Positions 36,072 to 44,968 of a stretch of 47,643 bases of DNA are shown one piece after another. A program made the translations under genes and the position numbers. The DNA comes from Prochlorococcus sp. AG-388-A04 (GTDB lineage: Bacteria; Cyanobacteriota; Cyanobacteriia; PCC-6307; Cyanobiaceae), in contig QCGL01000013.1 of the NCBI GenBank assembly GCA_003279935.1, positions 1 to 47,643 on the forward strand, read 5' to 3'. Position 1 is the stretch's first letter, and every line of letters starts with the position of its first letter. Below the pieces are notes generated by a model. That model was not told the DNA's origin and did not search any database. It saw nothing but the letters and a program-made list of their open reading frames with translations.

Positions 36072-37028
36072 ATGAAAGAAGTTTCCAAAACTGGTCACTT
36101 CACAATAGATTTGCCAAGTTCAGATGCTGCCACTGCATTATCTGGCCCTGGAAATTCTTTTTTAAAAAAATTCGAATCTCTTACTGGAGTCTCCTTAACT
36201 ATTAGAGGCCTACAACTTGAAATGAATGGAGTAATTCCCAAACTTGAAAAGGCATCTGCATTGGTAGAGCTAACAAGACCAATTTGGGAACAAGGATTAG
36301 AAGTCCCAGAAGTGGATCTTAAGGCTGCTCTAAGTTCCTTAAATATGGGAGAATCTTCTTCTCATGCTGAGCTTGGGAAAAAGATTCTAGCCCGTTCAAA
36401 AGAAGGGAGATATTTAAGGCCTAGAACTATACGTCAAAAGGAATATGTTGAATCTATAGAGAACTTTGATTTAACTTTTTCTATTGGTCCAGCAGGTACG
36501 GGTAAAACATTTTTAGCAACTGTTTGTGCCGCTAGATTATTAAATGAGAAAAAAATCGAAAAAATTGTTTTAACAAGACCAGCCGTAGAAGCTGGTGAAA
36601 ATTTAGGTTTTCTTCCTGGAGATTTGCAGCAAAAAGTTGATCCTTACTTACGACCTTTGTTTGATTCTCTTCATAGTATTTTTGGAATCGATAAAACAAA
36701 TTCCTTAATTGAAAAAGGTATTATTGAAGTCGCACCACTAGCATTTATGAGAGGAAGAACATTAGATAATTCTTTGGTTATATTGGATGAAGCTCAAAAT
36801 ACAACAACTTCTCAAATGAGAATGTTTTTAACTAGATTAGGTGAAAGATCCAAGATGGTAGTTAATGGTGATATTACTCAAATTGATTTAAAAAATGATC
36901 AGTTAAGTGGTTTGGTGGAAGCATCAAAAATATTTTCTAATACTGAAGGAATAAAGTTTTGTTATTTAACTGTTGATGATGTAGTTCGACACCCTTTAGT
37001 TCAGAAAATTATTGAGGCTTATAAATAA
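36072..37028 (+). CDS. phoH: PhoH-family ATPase
   Basis: P-loop ATPase with Walker A SIGPAGTGKTFLATVCAARL (about 137-156), Walker B SLVILDEAQNTTTSQMRMFL (about 235-254) and the later VVNGDITQIDL. The N-terminal 90 residues form a KH-like domain seen in the PhoH/YbeZ type. YbeZ relatives act in RNA metabolism and ribosome maturation with YbeY and Era, and era lies about 1.4 kb downstream. A phosphate-starvation role cannot be assumed from the name. Length 318 is typical. Confidence 0.94.
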   Translation: MKEVSKTGHFTIDLPSSDAATALSGPGNSFLKKFESLTGVSLTIRGLQLEMNGVIPKLEKASALVELTRPIWEQGLEVPEVDLKAALSSLNMGESSSHAELGKKILARSKEGRYLRPRTIRQKEYVESIENFDLTFSIGPAGTGKTFLATVCAARLLNEKKIEKIVLTRPAVEAGENLGFLPGDLQQKVDPYLRPLFDSLHSIFGIDKTNSLIEKGIIEVAPLAFMRGRTLDNSLVILDEAQNTTTSQMRMFLTRLGERSKMVVNGDITQIDLKNDQLSGLVEASKIFSNTEGIKFCYLTVDDVVRHPLVQKIIEAYK

Positions 37029-37073
37029 AATATTACTTGGGTGAACCGTACACTGAAATATAAAAAAATTAGG

Positions 37074-37079
37074 TAGAAT
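37074..37079 (+). promoter_or_regulatory. Candidate -10 box upstream of the Bax-inhibitor-like gene
   Basis: TAGAAT lies 25 bases before the ATG at 37104 in the spacer after phoH. No convincing -35 hexamer is visible at the right distance, so this is tentative. Confidence 0.3.
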
Positions 37080-37103
37080 AGACTCAATCTAAAATGTTTA
37101 AAA

Positions 37104-37841
37104 ATGCCAGCAAGTAGTAATTTTAATCAAGCTATTCGCGATGCTCAAACTAGTTCAATCGTTGGACCAAATGTAGTACAGAAAGCTCTTCCTTATGTAG
37201 GGGGTGGAATGGTTTTGACTTCTTTAGGCGTATTAGCAGGTGTCTCATTGATAGCAACGAACCCTTCACTATTTCAACCTCTCTCTATTGTTGCTTTGAT
37301 AGCTGAATTAGTCTTGTTTTTCGTTGCAACAAGTGCTGCCAACAACGCGAATAATGCAAAAGCTCTTCCTTTGTTAACTGGGTTTAGTTTATTAACTGGA
37401 TTTACATTAAGTGGAATAGTAGCTTTGGCAATTGGAACAATTGGCATTGGATCAGTTGGAACAGCGGCACTCGCTACAGGTATTACTTTTGTAATAGCTT
37501 CTTATACAGGCCAAAGAATGAGTGATAGTGTTGGACAAGCTCTTAGCGGAGTTGTTGGACTTGGCTTAATTGGTTTATTGATAGCAATGTTTGTCCAATT
37601 AATAGGAGGATTCTTTGCTCCAGGAGTTTTTGGTGGATCAGGTCTTGAACTGATGATCGCAGGATTTGGAACAGTTTTATTCGTTGCGATGTCTTTCTTA
37701 GATTTCTACACAATGCCAAGAAGATATAGTGATGATCAATATCTAGCTGGAGCTTTAGGGATGTATTTAACTTATATAAATCTATTTGTATTTATCTTAA
37801 GATTGATGATTGCACTTCAAGGTGGCGGAAGAAGGAATTAA
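37104..37841 (+). CDS. Bax inhibitor-1/YccA-like membrane protein
   Basis: An integral membrane protein of 245 residues with about seven hydrophobic segments after a short polar N-terminus (PASSNFNQAIRDAQTSS). The UPF0005/BI-1 pattern is seen in LLTGFTLSGIVALAIGTIGI, in FVIASYTGQRMSD and near the end in AMSFLDFYTMPRRYSDDQYL and AGALGMYLTYINLFVFILRL. Family members leak calcium or modulate membrane proteases (YccA with FtsH); the role here is not known. A strong hairpin terminator follows 30 bases after the stop. Confidence 0.9.
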   Translation: MPASSNFNQAIRDAQTSSIVGPNVVQKALPYVGGGMVLTSLGVLAGVSLIATNPSLFQPLSIVALIAELVLFFVATSAANNANNAKALPLLTGFSLLTGFTLSGIVALAIGTIGIGSVGTAALATGITFVIASYTGQRMSDSVGQALSGVVGLGLIGLLIAMFVQLIGGFFAPGVFGGSGLELMIAGFGTVLFVAMSFLDFYTMPRRYSDDQYLAGALGMYLTYINLFVFILRLMIALQGGGRRN

Positions 37842-37871
37842 AAAAATAATTTTAATTAACTTAAATTTGTT

Positions 37872-37899
37872 AAAGCGTAGAATTATCTACGCTTTTTTT
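37872..37899. terminator. Rho-independent terminator, likely bidirectional
   Basis: AAAGCGTAGA (37872-37881) and TCTACGCTTT (37886-37895) form a perfect 10-bp stem with loop ATTA, followed by T to 37899. On the other strand the stem is preceded by a matching A-run, so it can also stop transcription of the convergent gene at 37898-38425. It is the clearest terminator in the window. Confidence 0.9.
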
Positions 37900-38425
37900 A
37901 TTGTGCAATATCGAGAATTTGATGCTTTATAAATTCCTTTTGCTTGTCACTATATTTTTTTGAATTATCGAAGCTATTTCCGAGATTGTCTAAATTATTC
38001 ATTATTTGTTTGATGTTTTTTGTAACAGACTTCGTTTCTAAAACTCGCAAAATGCTTTTACATCGTTCTGATATATTTTCTGAATTAGATTTATATTCAA
38101 GATTATTGTCACTTTCATGAACTATTATTTGGGCAGAACTCATAATTAGATTTTTAATTACTATTTCGACTACATCATTTCCAGCCTCTTGAAGTTTGAA
38201 AACAAATGAGAACGGAAGCTTATCTAATAAATAACAATTTTGATCTGACAATGCATACGCAAAAAACCCTCTCAAACCATTTTTTGTTTTAATTAGCTCT
38301 GCAACTCTATCTGCCAAAACTTCCTCACTTAAAAGATCTTCTCCCCATTCTTTACACCATTGAGCAGATATATTTATTGCCTGAGTAAAAGAAGTTTCTT
38401 TTAAGTTTATAGCTTTTTTTATCAT
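37898..38425 (-). CDS. Unknown cyanobacterial protein, 175 residues
   Basis: No named domain recognised. The first 110 residues look like a compact soluble domain with ISAQWCKEWGEDLLSEEVLA, LIKTKNGLRGFFAYALSDQN and FSFVFKLQEAGNDVVEIVIK. The tail from about 115 is a predicted helical, Asn-, Lys- and Ser-rich stretch (TKNIKQIMNNLDNLGNSFDN). There is no signal peptide or membrane span. It is divergent from era (39 bases between starts) and convergent with the Bax-inhibitor-like gene over a shared terminator. A function cannot be inferred. Confidence 0.8.
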   Translation of the reverse strand: MIKKAINLKETSFTQAINISAQWCKEWGEDLLSEEVLADRVAELIKTKNGLRGFFAYALSDQNCYLLDKLPFSFVFKLQEAGNDVVEIVIKNLIMSSAQIIVHESDNNLEYKSNSENISERCKSILRVLETKSVTKNIKQIMNNLDNLGNSFDNSKKYSDKQKEFIKHQILDIAQ

Positions 38426-38464
38426 TTTTGATCAGAATTTTATTATGGATATTTTAAAAGACTT

Positions 38465-39376
38465 TTGAATAATTATAAATCTGGTTTCGTAACTTTACTA
38501 GGTAGACCAAATGTAGGGAAATCTACTCTAATAAACAAGTTAATTGGAGAGAAAATAACAATTACGTCTCCTGTGGCTCAGACTACTAGAAATAAATTAA
38601 AAGGAATACTTACTACAAAATTTGGGCAAATAATTTTTGTAGATACGCCTGGAGTTCATAAACCTCATCATCTTCTAGGTGAAATACTTGTGAAAAATGC
38701 TAAATCAGCAATAAATGGCGTAGATATCGTTATTTTAGTTCTTGATTCAAGTGTTGAACCTGGGAGAGGTGATGAATACATAAAAGATTTTTTAGTTGCA
38801 AATAAAACTGAATTTATTGTGGTATTGAATAAATGGGATTTAGTAGATAAGGAATTCAAAAGTCTAAGATTAGATCAATATAGAAAAGTTTTTGGAACTA
38901 GTAAAAATTTTGAAATTGTAAGTGCATCTGAAGGAGATGGGTGCTCTGAATTGATTGATATAATTTTAAATTTCCTCCCAATAGGACCAATGCTTTACGA
39001 GGAAGATACAATATGCGATCAGCCCCTTGATAATTTATTAGCGGATTTAGTAAGAGAGCAAGTATTAATCAATACAAGGGAAGAAGTCCCCCATAGTGTT
39101 GCAGTAAACATAGAAAAAATTAAGGAAATTAAAAGAGATAAGGGTAAAAATTTTACAGCTATCTTGGCTACAATTATTGTTGAGAGAACAAGTCAAAAGG
39201 GAATACTTATTGGTAAAAAAGGTTCGATGTTAAAGACTATCGGTCAGACTGCAAGATCAAATATGAAGAAGTTAATAAATGGTCCAGTTCACTTGGAGTT
39301 GTTTGTGAAAGTTGTTCCAAATTGGAGAAAAAAAGAATCTAAATTAATGGAGCTTGGTTATGAGGTGGATTATTAA
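38465..39376 (+). CDS. era: Ribosome-assembly GTPase Era
   Basis: Binds the 3' end of 16S rRNA during 30S maturation. GTPase motifs: G1 TLLGRPNVGKSTLINKLIG, G2 region SPVAQTTRNKLKGI, G3 FVDTPGVHKPHHLLGE and G4 VLNKWDLVD. The C-terminal KH domain has GILIGKKGSMLKTIGQTARS. Length 303 is usual. The start is TTG at 38465, just before YKSGFVTLLGRPN, the expected beginning. The stop is directly followed by the ATG of trmD-ispF with no spacer. It is first gene of a four-gene operon. Confidence 0.97.
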   Translation: MNNYKSGFVTLLGRPNVGKSTLINKLIGEKITITSPVAQTTRNKLKGILTTKFGQIIFVDTPGVHKPHHLLGEILVKNAKSAINGVDIVILVLDSSVEPGRGDEYIKDFLVANKTEFIVVLNKWDLVDKEFKSLRLDQYRKVFGTSKNFEIVSASEGDGCSELIDIILNFLPIGPMLYEEDTICDQPLDNLLADLVREQVLINTREEVPHSVAVNIEKIKEIKRDKGKNFTAILATIIVERTSQKGILIGKKGSMLKTIGQTARSNMKKLINGPVHLELFVKVVPNWRKKESKLMELGYEVDY

Positions 39377-40600
39377 ATGACTTGTTTCAATTTTGAGGTA
39401 ATTACTTTGTTTCCCAAAGCTTTTGAATTAATCAATAATTTAGGTGTCATAACAAGAGCTTTAGATAAAAATCTGATTAATGTTAACTTGCATGATTTAA
39501 GAAAATACGGAGAAGGTAATTATAGGCAAGTAGATGATAAGCCTTACGGGGGAGGTTCAGGGATGGTTTTAAAACCAGAACCGATCTACAAGGCTCATGA
39601 TTCAATAGATAAATTACCGAATAGTAAAACTCTATTAATGACTCCACAAGGTAAAGTCTTGAAGCAGCAAGATCTTTTAAGATGGACTTCTTTGGATCAA
39701 TTGATAATTATCTGTGGGCAATACGAAGGTTTTGATGAAAGAGTTAGATGCTTGGCTGATGAAGAGGTTTCTATAGGTGATTATGTACTTTCAGGTGGCG
39801 AAATTCCTTCTATATCTATCATAAATGGCTTAACAAGATTATTACCAGGAACCCTGGGAGATCCACGATCGTTAAAAGATGAGAGTCATAATTCTTCTTT
39901 ATTAGAATATCCCCATTACACTAGACCTTTAATTTTTAGAGAAATGAGGGTACCCGATATTCTGGTTAGTGGTAATCATGAAGAGATTAAATTATGGCGT
40001 AAGCAAAAAATGTTAGAAAGGACCTTGGATAGAAGAAATGACTTGATTTCGAATGAAGACTATAAAAAATTACCAAAAAGTAAGAGAATAAATAGAGACT
40101 CAAATGAAATAATGAAATTCCGAATAGGTAATGGATATGATATTCATAGATTAGTGGAGGGGCGGGACTTAATAATTGGAGGAGTTAAATTGCAACATCC
40201 TGATAATTTAGGACTGGATGGTCATAGCGACGCTGATGTTCTTAGCCACTCAATAATGGATGCATTATTAGGAGCTCTATCGCTTGGTGATATCGGAAAA
40301 TATTTCCCTCCATCTGATCAGAAATGGAAAAATGTAGATAGCTTATTATTGTTATCTAAAGTTATTGAATTAATTAGAAAGCAAGGTTGGGAAGTGAATA
40401 ATATTGATAGTGTTATTGTAGCTGAAAGACCAAAAATTAAACCCTTTGTAGAACTAATGAAGAATAATATTGCTGAGATCTTGCAAATCGAAGATAGTTT
40501 TATAGGAATAAAGGCTACCACAAATGAGAAATTGGGACCTGAGGGTAGAGAGGAAGGAATAAGTTGTCACTCTGTAGTTTTGCTTGAGAAAAAAGAATGA
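39377..40600 (+). CDS. trmD-ispF: Fused tRNA m1G37 methyltransferase TrmD and IspF cyclodiphosphate synthase
   Basis: One 407-residue frame with two enzymes. Residues 1 to about 230 are TrmD, with [15 protein letters not shown], the knot motif [20 protein letters not shown] and [14 protein letters not shown]; it methylates G37 of tRNAs. A polar linker ([15 protein letters not shown]) leads to residues 246-407, a complete IspF of the non-mevalonate isoprenoid pathway, with metal ligands in NGYDIHRL and [20 protein letters not shown] and a C-terminal [19 protein letters not shown]. The Met at 40112 is where a separate IspF would start, so an internal start may also be used. Normally these are two genes. 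Confidence 0.93.
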   Translation: MTCFNFEVITLFPKAFELINNLGVITRALDKNLINVNLHDLRKYGEGNYRQVDDKPYGGGSGMVLKPEPIYKAHDSIDKLPNSKTLLMTPQGKVLKQQDLLRWTSLDQLIIICGQYEGFDERVRCLADEEVSIGDYVLSGGEIPSISIINGLTRLLPGTLGDPRSLKDESHNSSLLEYPHYTRPLIFREMRVPDILVSGNHEEIKLWRKQKMLERTLDRRNDLISNEDYKKLPKSKRINRDSNEIMKFRIGNGYDIHRLVEGRDLIIGGVKLQHPDNLGLDGHSDADVLSHSIMDALLGALSLGDIGKYFPPSDQKWKNVDSLLLLSKVIELIRKQGWEVNNIDSVIVAERPKIKPFVELMKNNIAEILQIEDSFIGIKATTNEKLGPEGREEGISCHSVVLLEKKE

Positions 40601-41043
40601 AAATAAACTTTAAAATTAAAAAGAAAATAAAAACCCTTTCTTTTTTATTTTTTTGTCTATTCATTTTTCTTTTTCAAATCAATTCTCCAATCCTTAATGC
40701 TCTTCCCATGGATACTGATCAAAGTGGACTTGTCACAGAAGAATTAAGACTTAAGATTCCTTCTGAGTTTAAAAAAGTATGGCTTAAGGCTGAAAAAGAA
40801 GTTTGGGAGCCTTGGTTATCTAATCAAGATGGTTTTTTGGGTAGACAAATATTTTGGGATAAAGAAAAAGAAGAAGCTTTAATATTGGTAAATTGGGAAA
40901 ATAAAAAACTATGGAAAAGTATATCAATGAACGAAGTAAATAAGGTGCAAGAAAAATTCGAAGAAAACGTTAAAAAATCTTTGAATACAAATGTAAATCC
41001 TTTTGAATTAATTTATGAAGGAGAGTTAGTTAAACAAGGATGA
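40597..41043 (+). CDS. TIGR03792-like small exported protein (ABM-like fold)
   Basis: 148 residues with a lysine-rich start and a strong hydrophobic segment (about 14-30, [16 protein letters not shown]), then a probable cleavage site near LNALP. The remainder ([20 protein letters not shown], later [20 protein letters not shown] and [12 protein letters not shown]) has the pattern of dimeric alpha/beta-barrel (antibiotic-biosynthesis-monooxygenase-like) proteins of a cyanobacterial family I recall as TIGR03792. Function unknown. It overlaps both neighbours by four bases (ATGA at 40597 and 41040), so it is translated together with trmD-ispF and larB. Confidence 0.8.
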   Translation: MKINFKIKKKIKTLSFLFFCLFIFLFQINSPILNALPMDTDQSGLVTEELRLKIPSEFKKVWLKAEKEVWEPWLSNQDGFLGRQIFWDKEKEEALILVNWENKKLWKSISMNEVNKVQEKFEENVKKSLNTNVNPFELIYEGELVKQG

Positions 41044-41696
41044 ATTTAGATATTAGGTTTGACTTCCAGAGAAGAGAAAGAATTGGCCTTATTGAAGCGA
41101 TTTGGGGTGCAGATAAAAGTATAGATCAATTAAAGAAAGTCTCTAAAGAAGTCTTAGAAAAAAAAGAAGTAGTTTTCATTACGCGTATTGATAAAGAAAA
41201 AGCTATAAATTTATTAGAAATCTTTAAGGAGGGAAGATTTATTGAAAAAGCAAATTGCTTCATAATTGGTGAAAATTTAAATAAATTCTCGACAAATAAA
41301 AAAGTAGCAATAATCTCGGGAGGCTCTAGTGATTTAGCTGTAACACTTGAAGCTAAGTTATCTCTTGAAATTTATGGAGTGAGCTGTCAATCTTTTATAG
41401 ATGTAGGAGTAGCAGGACTTCATCGTTTATTTAGTGTAATAGAGGAAATTAACAAATACGATGTTCTTATAGTTTGTGCGGGAATGGAAGGAGCTTTAGC
41501 AACTGTTATTGGAGGATTATTGCCTCAACCAATTATAGCGGTACCGGTTTCAGTAGGTTATGGAGTTAGTAAAAATGGAGAAACTGCTTTAAATAGTATG
41601 TTATCAAGTTGTGCTCCTGGGATTTCAGTTATGAATATAGATAATGGATATGGAGCCGCAATGGCTGCGCTAAGAATTATAAAAAGGATTTCCTAA
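41040..41696 (+). CDS. larB: LarB-like (PurE-related) carboxylase
   Basis: 218 residues, with a short N-domain beginning FDFQRRERIGLIEAIWGADK (about 8-27) and a PurE-like core: VAIISGGSSDLAVTLEAKLS, YGVSCQSFIDVGVAGLHRL, VLIVCAGMEGALATVIGGLL and PIIAVPVSVGYGVSKNGETA. LarB carboxylates and hydrolyses nicotinic acid adenine dinucleotide at the start of nickel-pincer-nucleotide synthesis. No larA, larC or larE is visible in this window, so the product's use is open. Old annotations call it a phosphoribosylaminoimidazole carboxylase relative. ATGA overlap with the preceding gene. Confidence 0.88.
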   Translation: MNLDIRFDFQRRERIGLIEAIWGADKSIDQLKKVSKEVLEKKEVVFITRIDKEKAINLLEIFKEGRFIEKANCFIIGENLNKFSTNKKVAIISGGSSDLAVTLEAKLSLEIYGVSCQSFIDVGVAGLHRLFSVIEEINKYDVLIVCAGMEGALATVIGGLLPQPIIAVPVSVGYGVSKNGETALNSMLSSCAPGISVMNIDNGYGAAMAALRIIKRIS

Positions 41697-41699
41697 GGA

Positions 41700-41834
41700 T
41701 TAATTATTTTTTTCGATTTCTAGCAGATTCTCTATCCATAAATTGAGTTGTTTAGAAAGTATTCCTTCTTCTCTCATTTTAATAGCCTTAACAACAACTC
41801 TAGAATTTATCCATTCTGGATATCTTTTTGTCAT
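41700..41834 (-). CDS. 44-residue micro-protein, unknown
   Basis: An ATG-started frame encoding a basic, helical-looking peptide (TKRYPEWINSRVVVKAIKMR, then EGILSKQLNLWIENLLEI). It has no membrane span. It ends four bases from the larB stop on the opposite strand and starts 66 bases after another micro-gene on the same strand. Codon use and amino-acid mix look like real coding sequence, with few rare residues and an amphipathic pattern. Evidence of conservation is lacking here, so the call is moderate. No function proposed. Confidence 0.5.
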   Translation of the reverse strand: MTKRYPEWINSRVVVKAIKMREEGILSKQLNLWIENLLEIEKNN

Positions 41835-41900
41835 TAATTTTATATTCAGTAATTATAATTTGATATAAATTTCAATAAAAACAAGATCTAAGTAACAAAA

Positions 41901-42068
41901 TTAATTTATAGTGTTCGATTTGGTACCTAGTCTTGATAATTCTGAAGAAGTATCATCACCTTCAACATTTTTTAATCTTTCGATTAGTTCGGATAAATCT
42001 TTTTGAGCTAATTCACCATTTGGCTCCCATTTCAAAGATCTTGAGTTTTGATTTTGGAGTTCTTTCAT
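41901..42068 (-). CDS. 55-residue micro-protein, unknown
   Basis: ATG-started frame coding a polar soluble peptide: KELQNQNSRSLKWEPNGELA, then QKDLSELIERLKNVEGDDTS, with one clear amphipathic helix (about 23-35) and a disordered-looking tail. No signal or membrane segment. It lies between thiS (112 bases upstream on the same strand) and the 44-residue micro-gene. It might be carried by read-through from the ribF-thiE-thiS run, or have its own promoter. No function can be assigned. Confidence 0.5.
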   Translation of the reverse strand: MKELQNQNSRSLKWEPNGELAQKDLSELIERLKNVEGDDTSSELSRLGTKSNTIN

Positions 42069-42180
42069 TTTCAAACTTATGTAGTAAAAATATAAAATGA
42101 AAAAATTAAAATTTGGGTTATTGTTTCAAGCTTAAAGTTAAAAAAATATGAAGATTTTCAGATATTTAATATTTAGGTAA

Positions 42181-42390
42181 TTATCCCCCTCCAACAATAG
42201 ATACAATTTCCAGGCTGTCTCCTTCTTTTATTATTTCATTATCCCATTTTTTTGAGTTAATAATTAAGTTATTTACTTCAACAACTACAGTATTTTGCTT
42301 ATATCCTAGAAATTCTAAAATGATTGAAAGTAAAGCCTGTTCATTTCCCAGTTCTATTTTTTTTTCTTTACCGTTTACTTTGATTTTCAT
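42181..42390 (-). CDS. thiS: Thiamine sulfur-carrier protein ThiS
   Basis: Ubiquitin-like sulfur carrier of 69 residues. After adenylation and thiocarboxylation of its C-terminal glycine it donates sulfur for the thiazole ring. The N-terminal KIKVNGKEKKIE beta hairpin, NTVVVEVNNLIINSKKW, the GDSLEIVSIVGGG C-terminus and the terminal Gly-Gly are characteristic; here there is one extra Gly (GGG). Its first 23 bases overlap the 3' end of thiE in another frame, so it depends on thiE translation. Confidence 0.93.
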   Translation of the reverse strand: MKIKVNGKEKKIELGNEQALLSIILEFLGYKQNTVVVEVNNLIINSKKWDNEIIKEGDSLEIVSIVGGG

Positions 42391-43435
42391 TTGATAATTC
42401 TTTTAAGATTATAATAGCTTCTTCTTTTGGATCTTTTGAATTTAGCAGCCCAGAAACTATTGCAACCTTTCTAATTCCAAGATTCTTTAGAGAAGAAATA
42501 TTTAATTTATTAATACCTCCTATTGCAAAACAAGGTATATCTATATCTTTTGTTAAAGCTTTAATCTTCTCCAAACCTAGAGGTTCTTTATTCTTCTTTG
42601 TTAAAGTTGGAAAAGCAGGTCCAACTCCAATGTAATCGCATCCATCTTTTACAGCCTTATTTATATCAGTTGAATTATTGGCTGAAACCCCAATGATTTT
42701 TGAGACGCCAAGTATTTTTCTTGCTGTTTTTATATCGATGTCGTCTTGACCAAGATGAACACCATCTGCATTTGATGCCAGTGCTATATCTAATCTGTCA
42801 TTAACGATGAACAAAGAATTATATTTTTTACATAAGTTATTTATTTCAATTGCCTCTTTGAGATGATCTTTATCATTACCTTCTTTAAATCTATGTTGAA
42901 TTATTTTTACTCCTGCTAACAATATTTTTTCAATTATTTCTAATAAGTTTTCTCTTTGGTCTGTTATTGAATATAAATTGTTTTCACTAATTATTGATTG
43001 TGATCTTTTGCGAGTATTAAAATTTAATAGTTCGATTTCCAAAGTGTAAATTTCATATCTAATATCGGAAGCTATTTTAGAAAGTTTATTATTATGAGTC
43101 CTTGAAAATTCTTCAATAACTCTAAGAGCTTCTTGAACCCTTGCAGAATTAGCACTTATTATTTTAGAGGAACTTTTTCTGTTGATTTGTTCAACATGAG
43201 ATAAACCTTTGCATTGATCTTCAATATGGTTTCTTGATAATTTATAAATTTCTAAATGATTTTTACCTAATATTTGTCTGTAGTTTTTTATTCTTATAAC
43301 AAAATCTTCATTACCCATGCCAAATCTGGCCCAGTCCTCTAAGACTCTTAAACCTTCTCTAGCCCTATCCAGATTAGCGTCAATGATTTGAGATATTCGT
43401 GAGTCTTCTGGTTGAGTTATGTTTTGGTTTTTCAT
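42368..43435 (-). CDS. thiE: Thiamine-phosphate synthase ThiE with cyanobacterial N-domain
   Basis: Joins hydroxymethylpyrimidine diphosphate and thiazole phosphate to give thiamine phosphate. The C-terminal TIM-barrel part (about 145-350) has LYSITDQRENLLEIIEKILL, KIIQHRFKEGNDKDH, FIVNDRLDIALASNADGVHL, GQDDIDIKTARKILG and YIGVGPAFPTLTKKNKEPLG. The first 140 residues are an extra helical domain (RISQIIDANLDRAREGLRVL, then VQEALRVIEEFSRTHNNKLS) typical of cyanobacterial ThiE, of unsettled function. Overlaps ribF by four bases (ATGA) and thiS by 23. Confidence 0.95.
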   Translation of the reverse strand: MKNQNITQPEDSRISQIIDANLDRAREGLRVLEDWARFGMGNEDFVIRIKNYRQILGKNHLEIYKLSRNHIEDQCKGLSHVEQINRKSSSKIISANSARVQEALRVIEEFSRTHNNKLSKIASDIRYEIYTLEIELLNFNTRKRSQSIISENNLYSITDQRENLLEIIEKILLAGVKIIQHRFKEGNDKDHLKEAIEINNLCKKYNSLFIVNDRLDIALASNADGVHLGQDDIDIKTARKILGVSKIIGVSANNSTDINKAVKDGCDYIGVGPAFPTLTKKNKEPLGLEKIKALTKDIDIPCFAIGGINKLNISSLKNLGIRKVAIVSGLLNSKDPKEEAIIILKELSNENQSKR

Positions 43436-44367
43436 ATAAAAATTTGTTTTTTATGCTTATTAAGAATTTTTAAAGAATTTTCCTTGTCTTTTGTAATTTG
43501 ATTAGAAAGTTGATCAATATTTTGAAACTTGATTTGAGACCTTAGCTTCTCAACAGGTTCTACTGATAAATTTAGCCCATATAGATTGATATCTTTATTA
43601 ATTAAATGAACTTCAACAGCAGATGGCAAAAGAGGATCAATAGTTGGTTGAGAACCAAGATTCATAACTGAGGCAATTTTATCAGAGGAATTATTTATGG
43701 TAGACCATGCTGCATAGACTCCTTCACCAGGTAAAAATTTTCTTCCATCTATTTCAAGATTTGCTGTAGGAAATCCTATGCTCTTTCCCATACCTTTCCC
43801 TTCAACTACTTTCCCTTTAAAACTGTATGGCCTATTAAGTATTTTAAAAGCATTCTTTAAATCACTTTTTTGTAATAAATCTCTTACTCTGCTGCTACTA
43901 ATTCTTCCTTCCTTATCTTCTAAAATTGAAATGATTTTTAGTTTTATATCCATATCTTTAGTGGCAAGTTTAATTGTATTAATATCTCCACTTCTTTTAA
44001 AACCAAATCTAAAATTAGCCCCCACGGAAATACTTTTTGCTTGTAATTTATTGATCAAAATATTTTTAATGAAGTTCTCAGCACTTAATTTTGAAAGTTG
44101 CTTATCAAAGGGAATTAGAACCAATTGTTCTATACCAAGATCTTCAAGAATAGGGAGCTTTTCTTCTGGTAGATCAAGTCTAAGACGAGTTTCCTTGTAT
44201 AGTACTTCTCTTGGATGTGGCCAAAAGCTTGCGATTGTGGGTGTGTAATCATTTTCTTTAACAACACTTTCTATTAATTTTCTATGCCCTGCGTGTAGAC
44301 CATCAAAACTACCAATAGCAATTGAGGTGGGCTTCTTAACTTCAGATGGTGATATTAAAGAGATCAC
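43432..44367 (-). CDS. ribF: Bifunctional riboflavin kinase/FAD synthetase
   Basis: Converts riboflavin to FMN and FAD. The N-terminal FAD synthetase has SIAIGSFDGLHAGHRKLIES (about 15-34, nucleotidyl-transferase HxGH), SFWPHPREVL, VGANFRFGFKRSGD and ISSSRVRDLLQ. The C-terminal riboflavin kinase (about 182-300) has FKGKVVEGKGMGKSIGFPTA, FPTANLE and EGVYAAWSTI. Length 311 is standard. GTG start at 44367. It is first of the run ribF-thiE-thiS, all cofactor genes, with overlapping ends. Confidence 0.96.
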   Translation of the reverse strand: MISLISPSEVKKPTSIAIGSFDGLHAGHRKLIESVVKENDYTPTIASFWPHPREVLYKETRLRLDLPEEKLPILEDLGIEQLVLIPFDKQLSKLSAENFIKNILINKLQAKSISVGANFRFGFKRSGDINTIKLATKDMDIKLKIISILEDKEGRISSSRVRDLLQKSDLKNAFKILNRPYSFKGKVVEGKGMGKSIGFPTANLEIDGRKFLPGEGVYAAWSTINNSSDKIASVMNLGSQPTIDPLLPSAVEVHLINKDINLYGLNLSVEPVEKLRSQIKFQNIDQLSNQITKDKENSLKILNKHKKQIFI

Positions 44368-44434
44368 AAGATAACGTGCAATTTTATGATTTTGATGGCA
44401 AATTTGAATAGACTATAGTTATTCAATCAAATGA

Positions 44435-44968
44435 ATGTCTGACAAAATTGATTTTCAGTCGCTTTCATTTGGAATGCGGCGCGTTGGCTGGATACGCTTT
44501 TGGATTCAATCCATTTTAGGTGTTGTAGTAACAGCTGTTTTGCTTTTTTCAAATGTTGTAAATAAAAGCGAAGGACAGCTGAGTTTGACTCCGGGTCTAT
44601 CACTAACAACAATTTCTTTGATTTTACTACTTTTTAGTTTGTGGCAAGGTTGGTTAATAGTAAGAACTGGCAGAGCAATTGCAAGTAATGCTAGACCCTC
44701 TAGAGGGCAAACAAGCAAATTAATAAAAAGAGGCTTAATAAATGATTTGTTAGGAATTTTGTTTGGCTTAATTGGATATCAAGCACTTATGGGTGCACTT
44801 TTTATACAGGCTTCCTCTCAAACAACTGGTCAACTTATTACGGCGTCATCTGATATTCCTATTACTGGACTTGAGATTTTATCAGTTCTAAGTAATACAC
44901 AAGTTATCGCCGCTCATTTCTTTGGACTTTGCTTCTCTTTATGGTTGCTAAGAAGCATTTATAAATGA
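44435..44968 (+). CDS. DUF3611 membrane protein (Tic21-like)
   Basis: 177 residues with four hydrophobic segments (about 22-42, 54-72, 105-128, 154-172) and a polar N-terminus including [20 protein letters not shown]. The pattern and [20 protein letters not shown] identify DUF3611, the family of plant TIC21/PIC1, proposed as a plastid import component or iron permease. The cyanobacterial role is unsettled. It is divergent from ribF (67 bases) and overlaps the 3' end of surE by 21 bases. Confidence 0.85.
   Translation: MSDKIDFQSLSFGMRRVGWIRFWIQSILGVVVTAVLLFSNVVNKSEGQLSLTPGLSLTTISLILLLFSLWQGWLIVRTGRAIASNARPSRGQTSKLIKRGLINDLLGILFGLIGYQALMGALFIQASSQTTGQLITASSDIPITGLEILSVLSNTQVIAAHFFGLCFSLWLLRSIYK

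Noticed and set aside
43778..44248. 156-codon plus-strand frame inside ribF
   Set aside because: Antisense shadow of ribF; ribF has clear family motifs throughout this interval.
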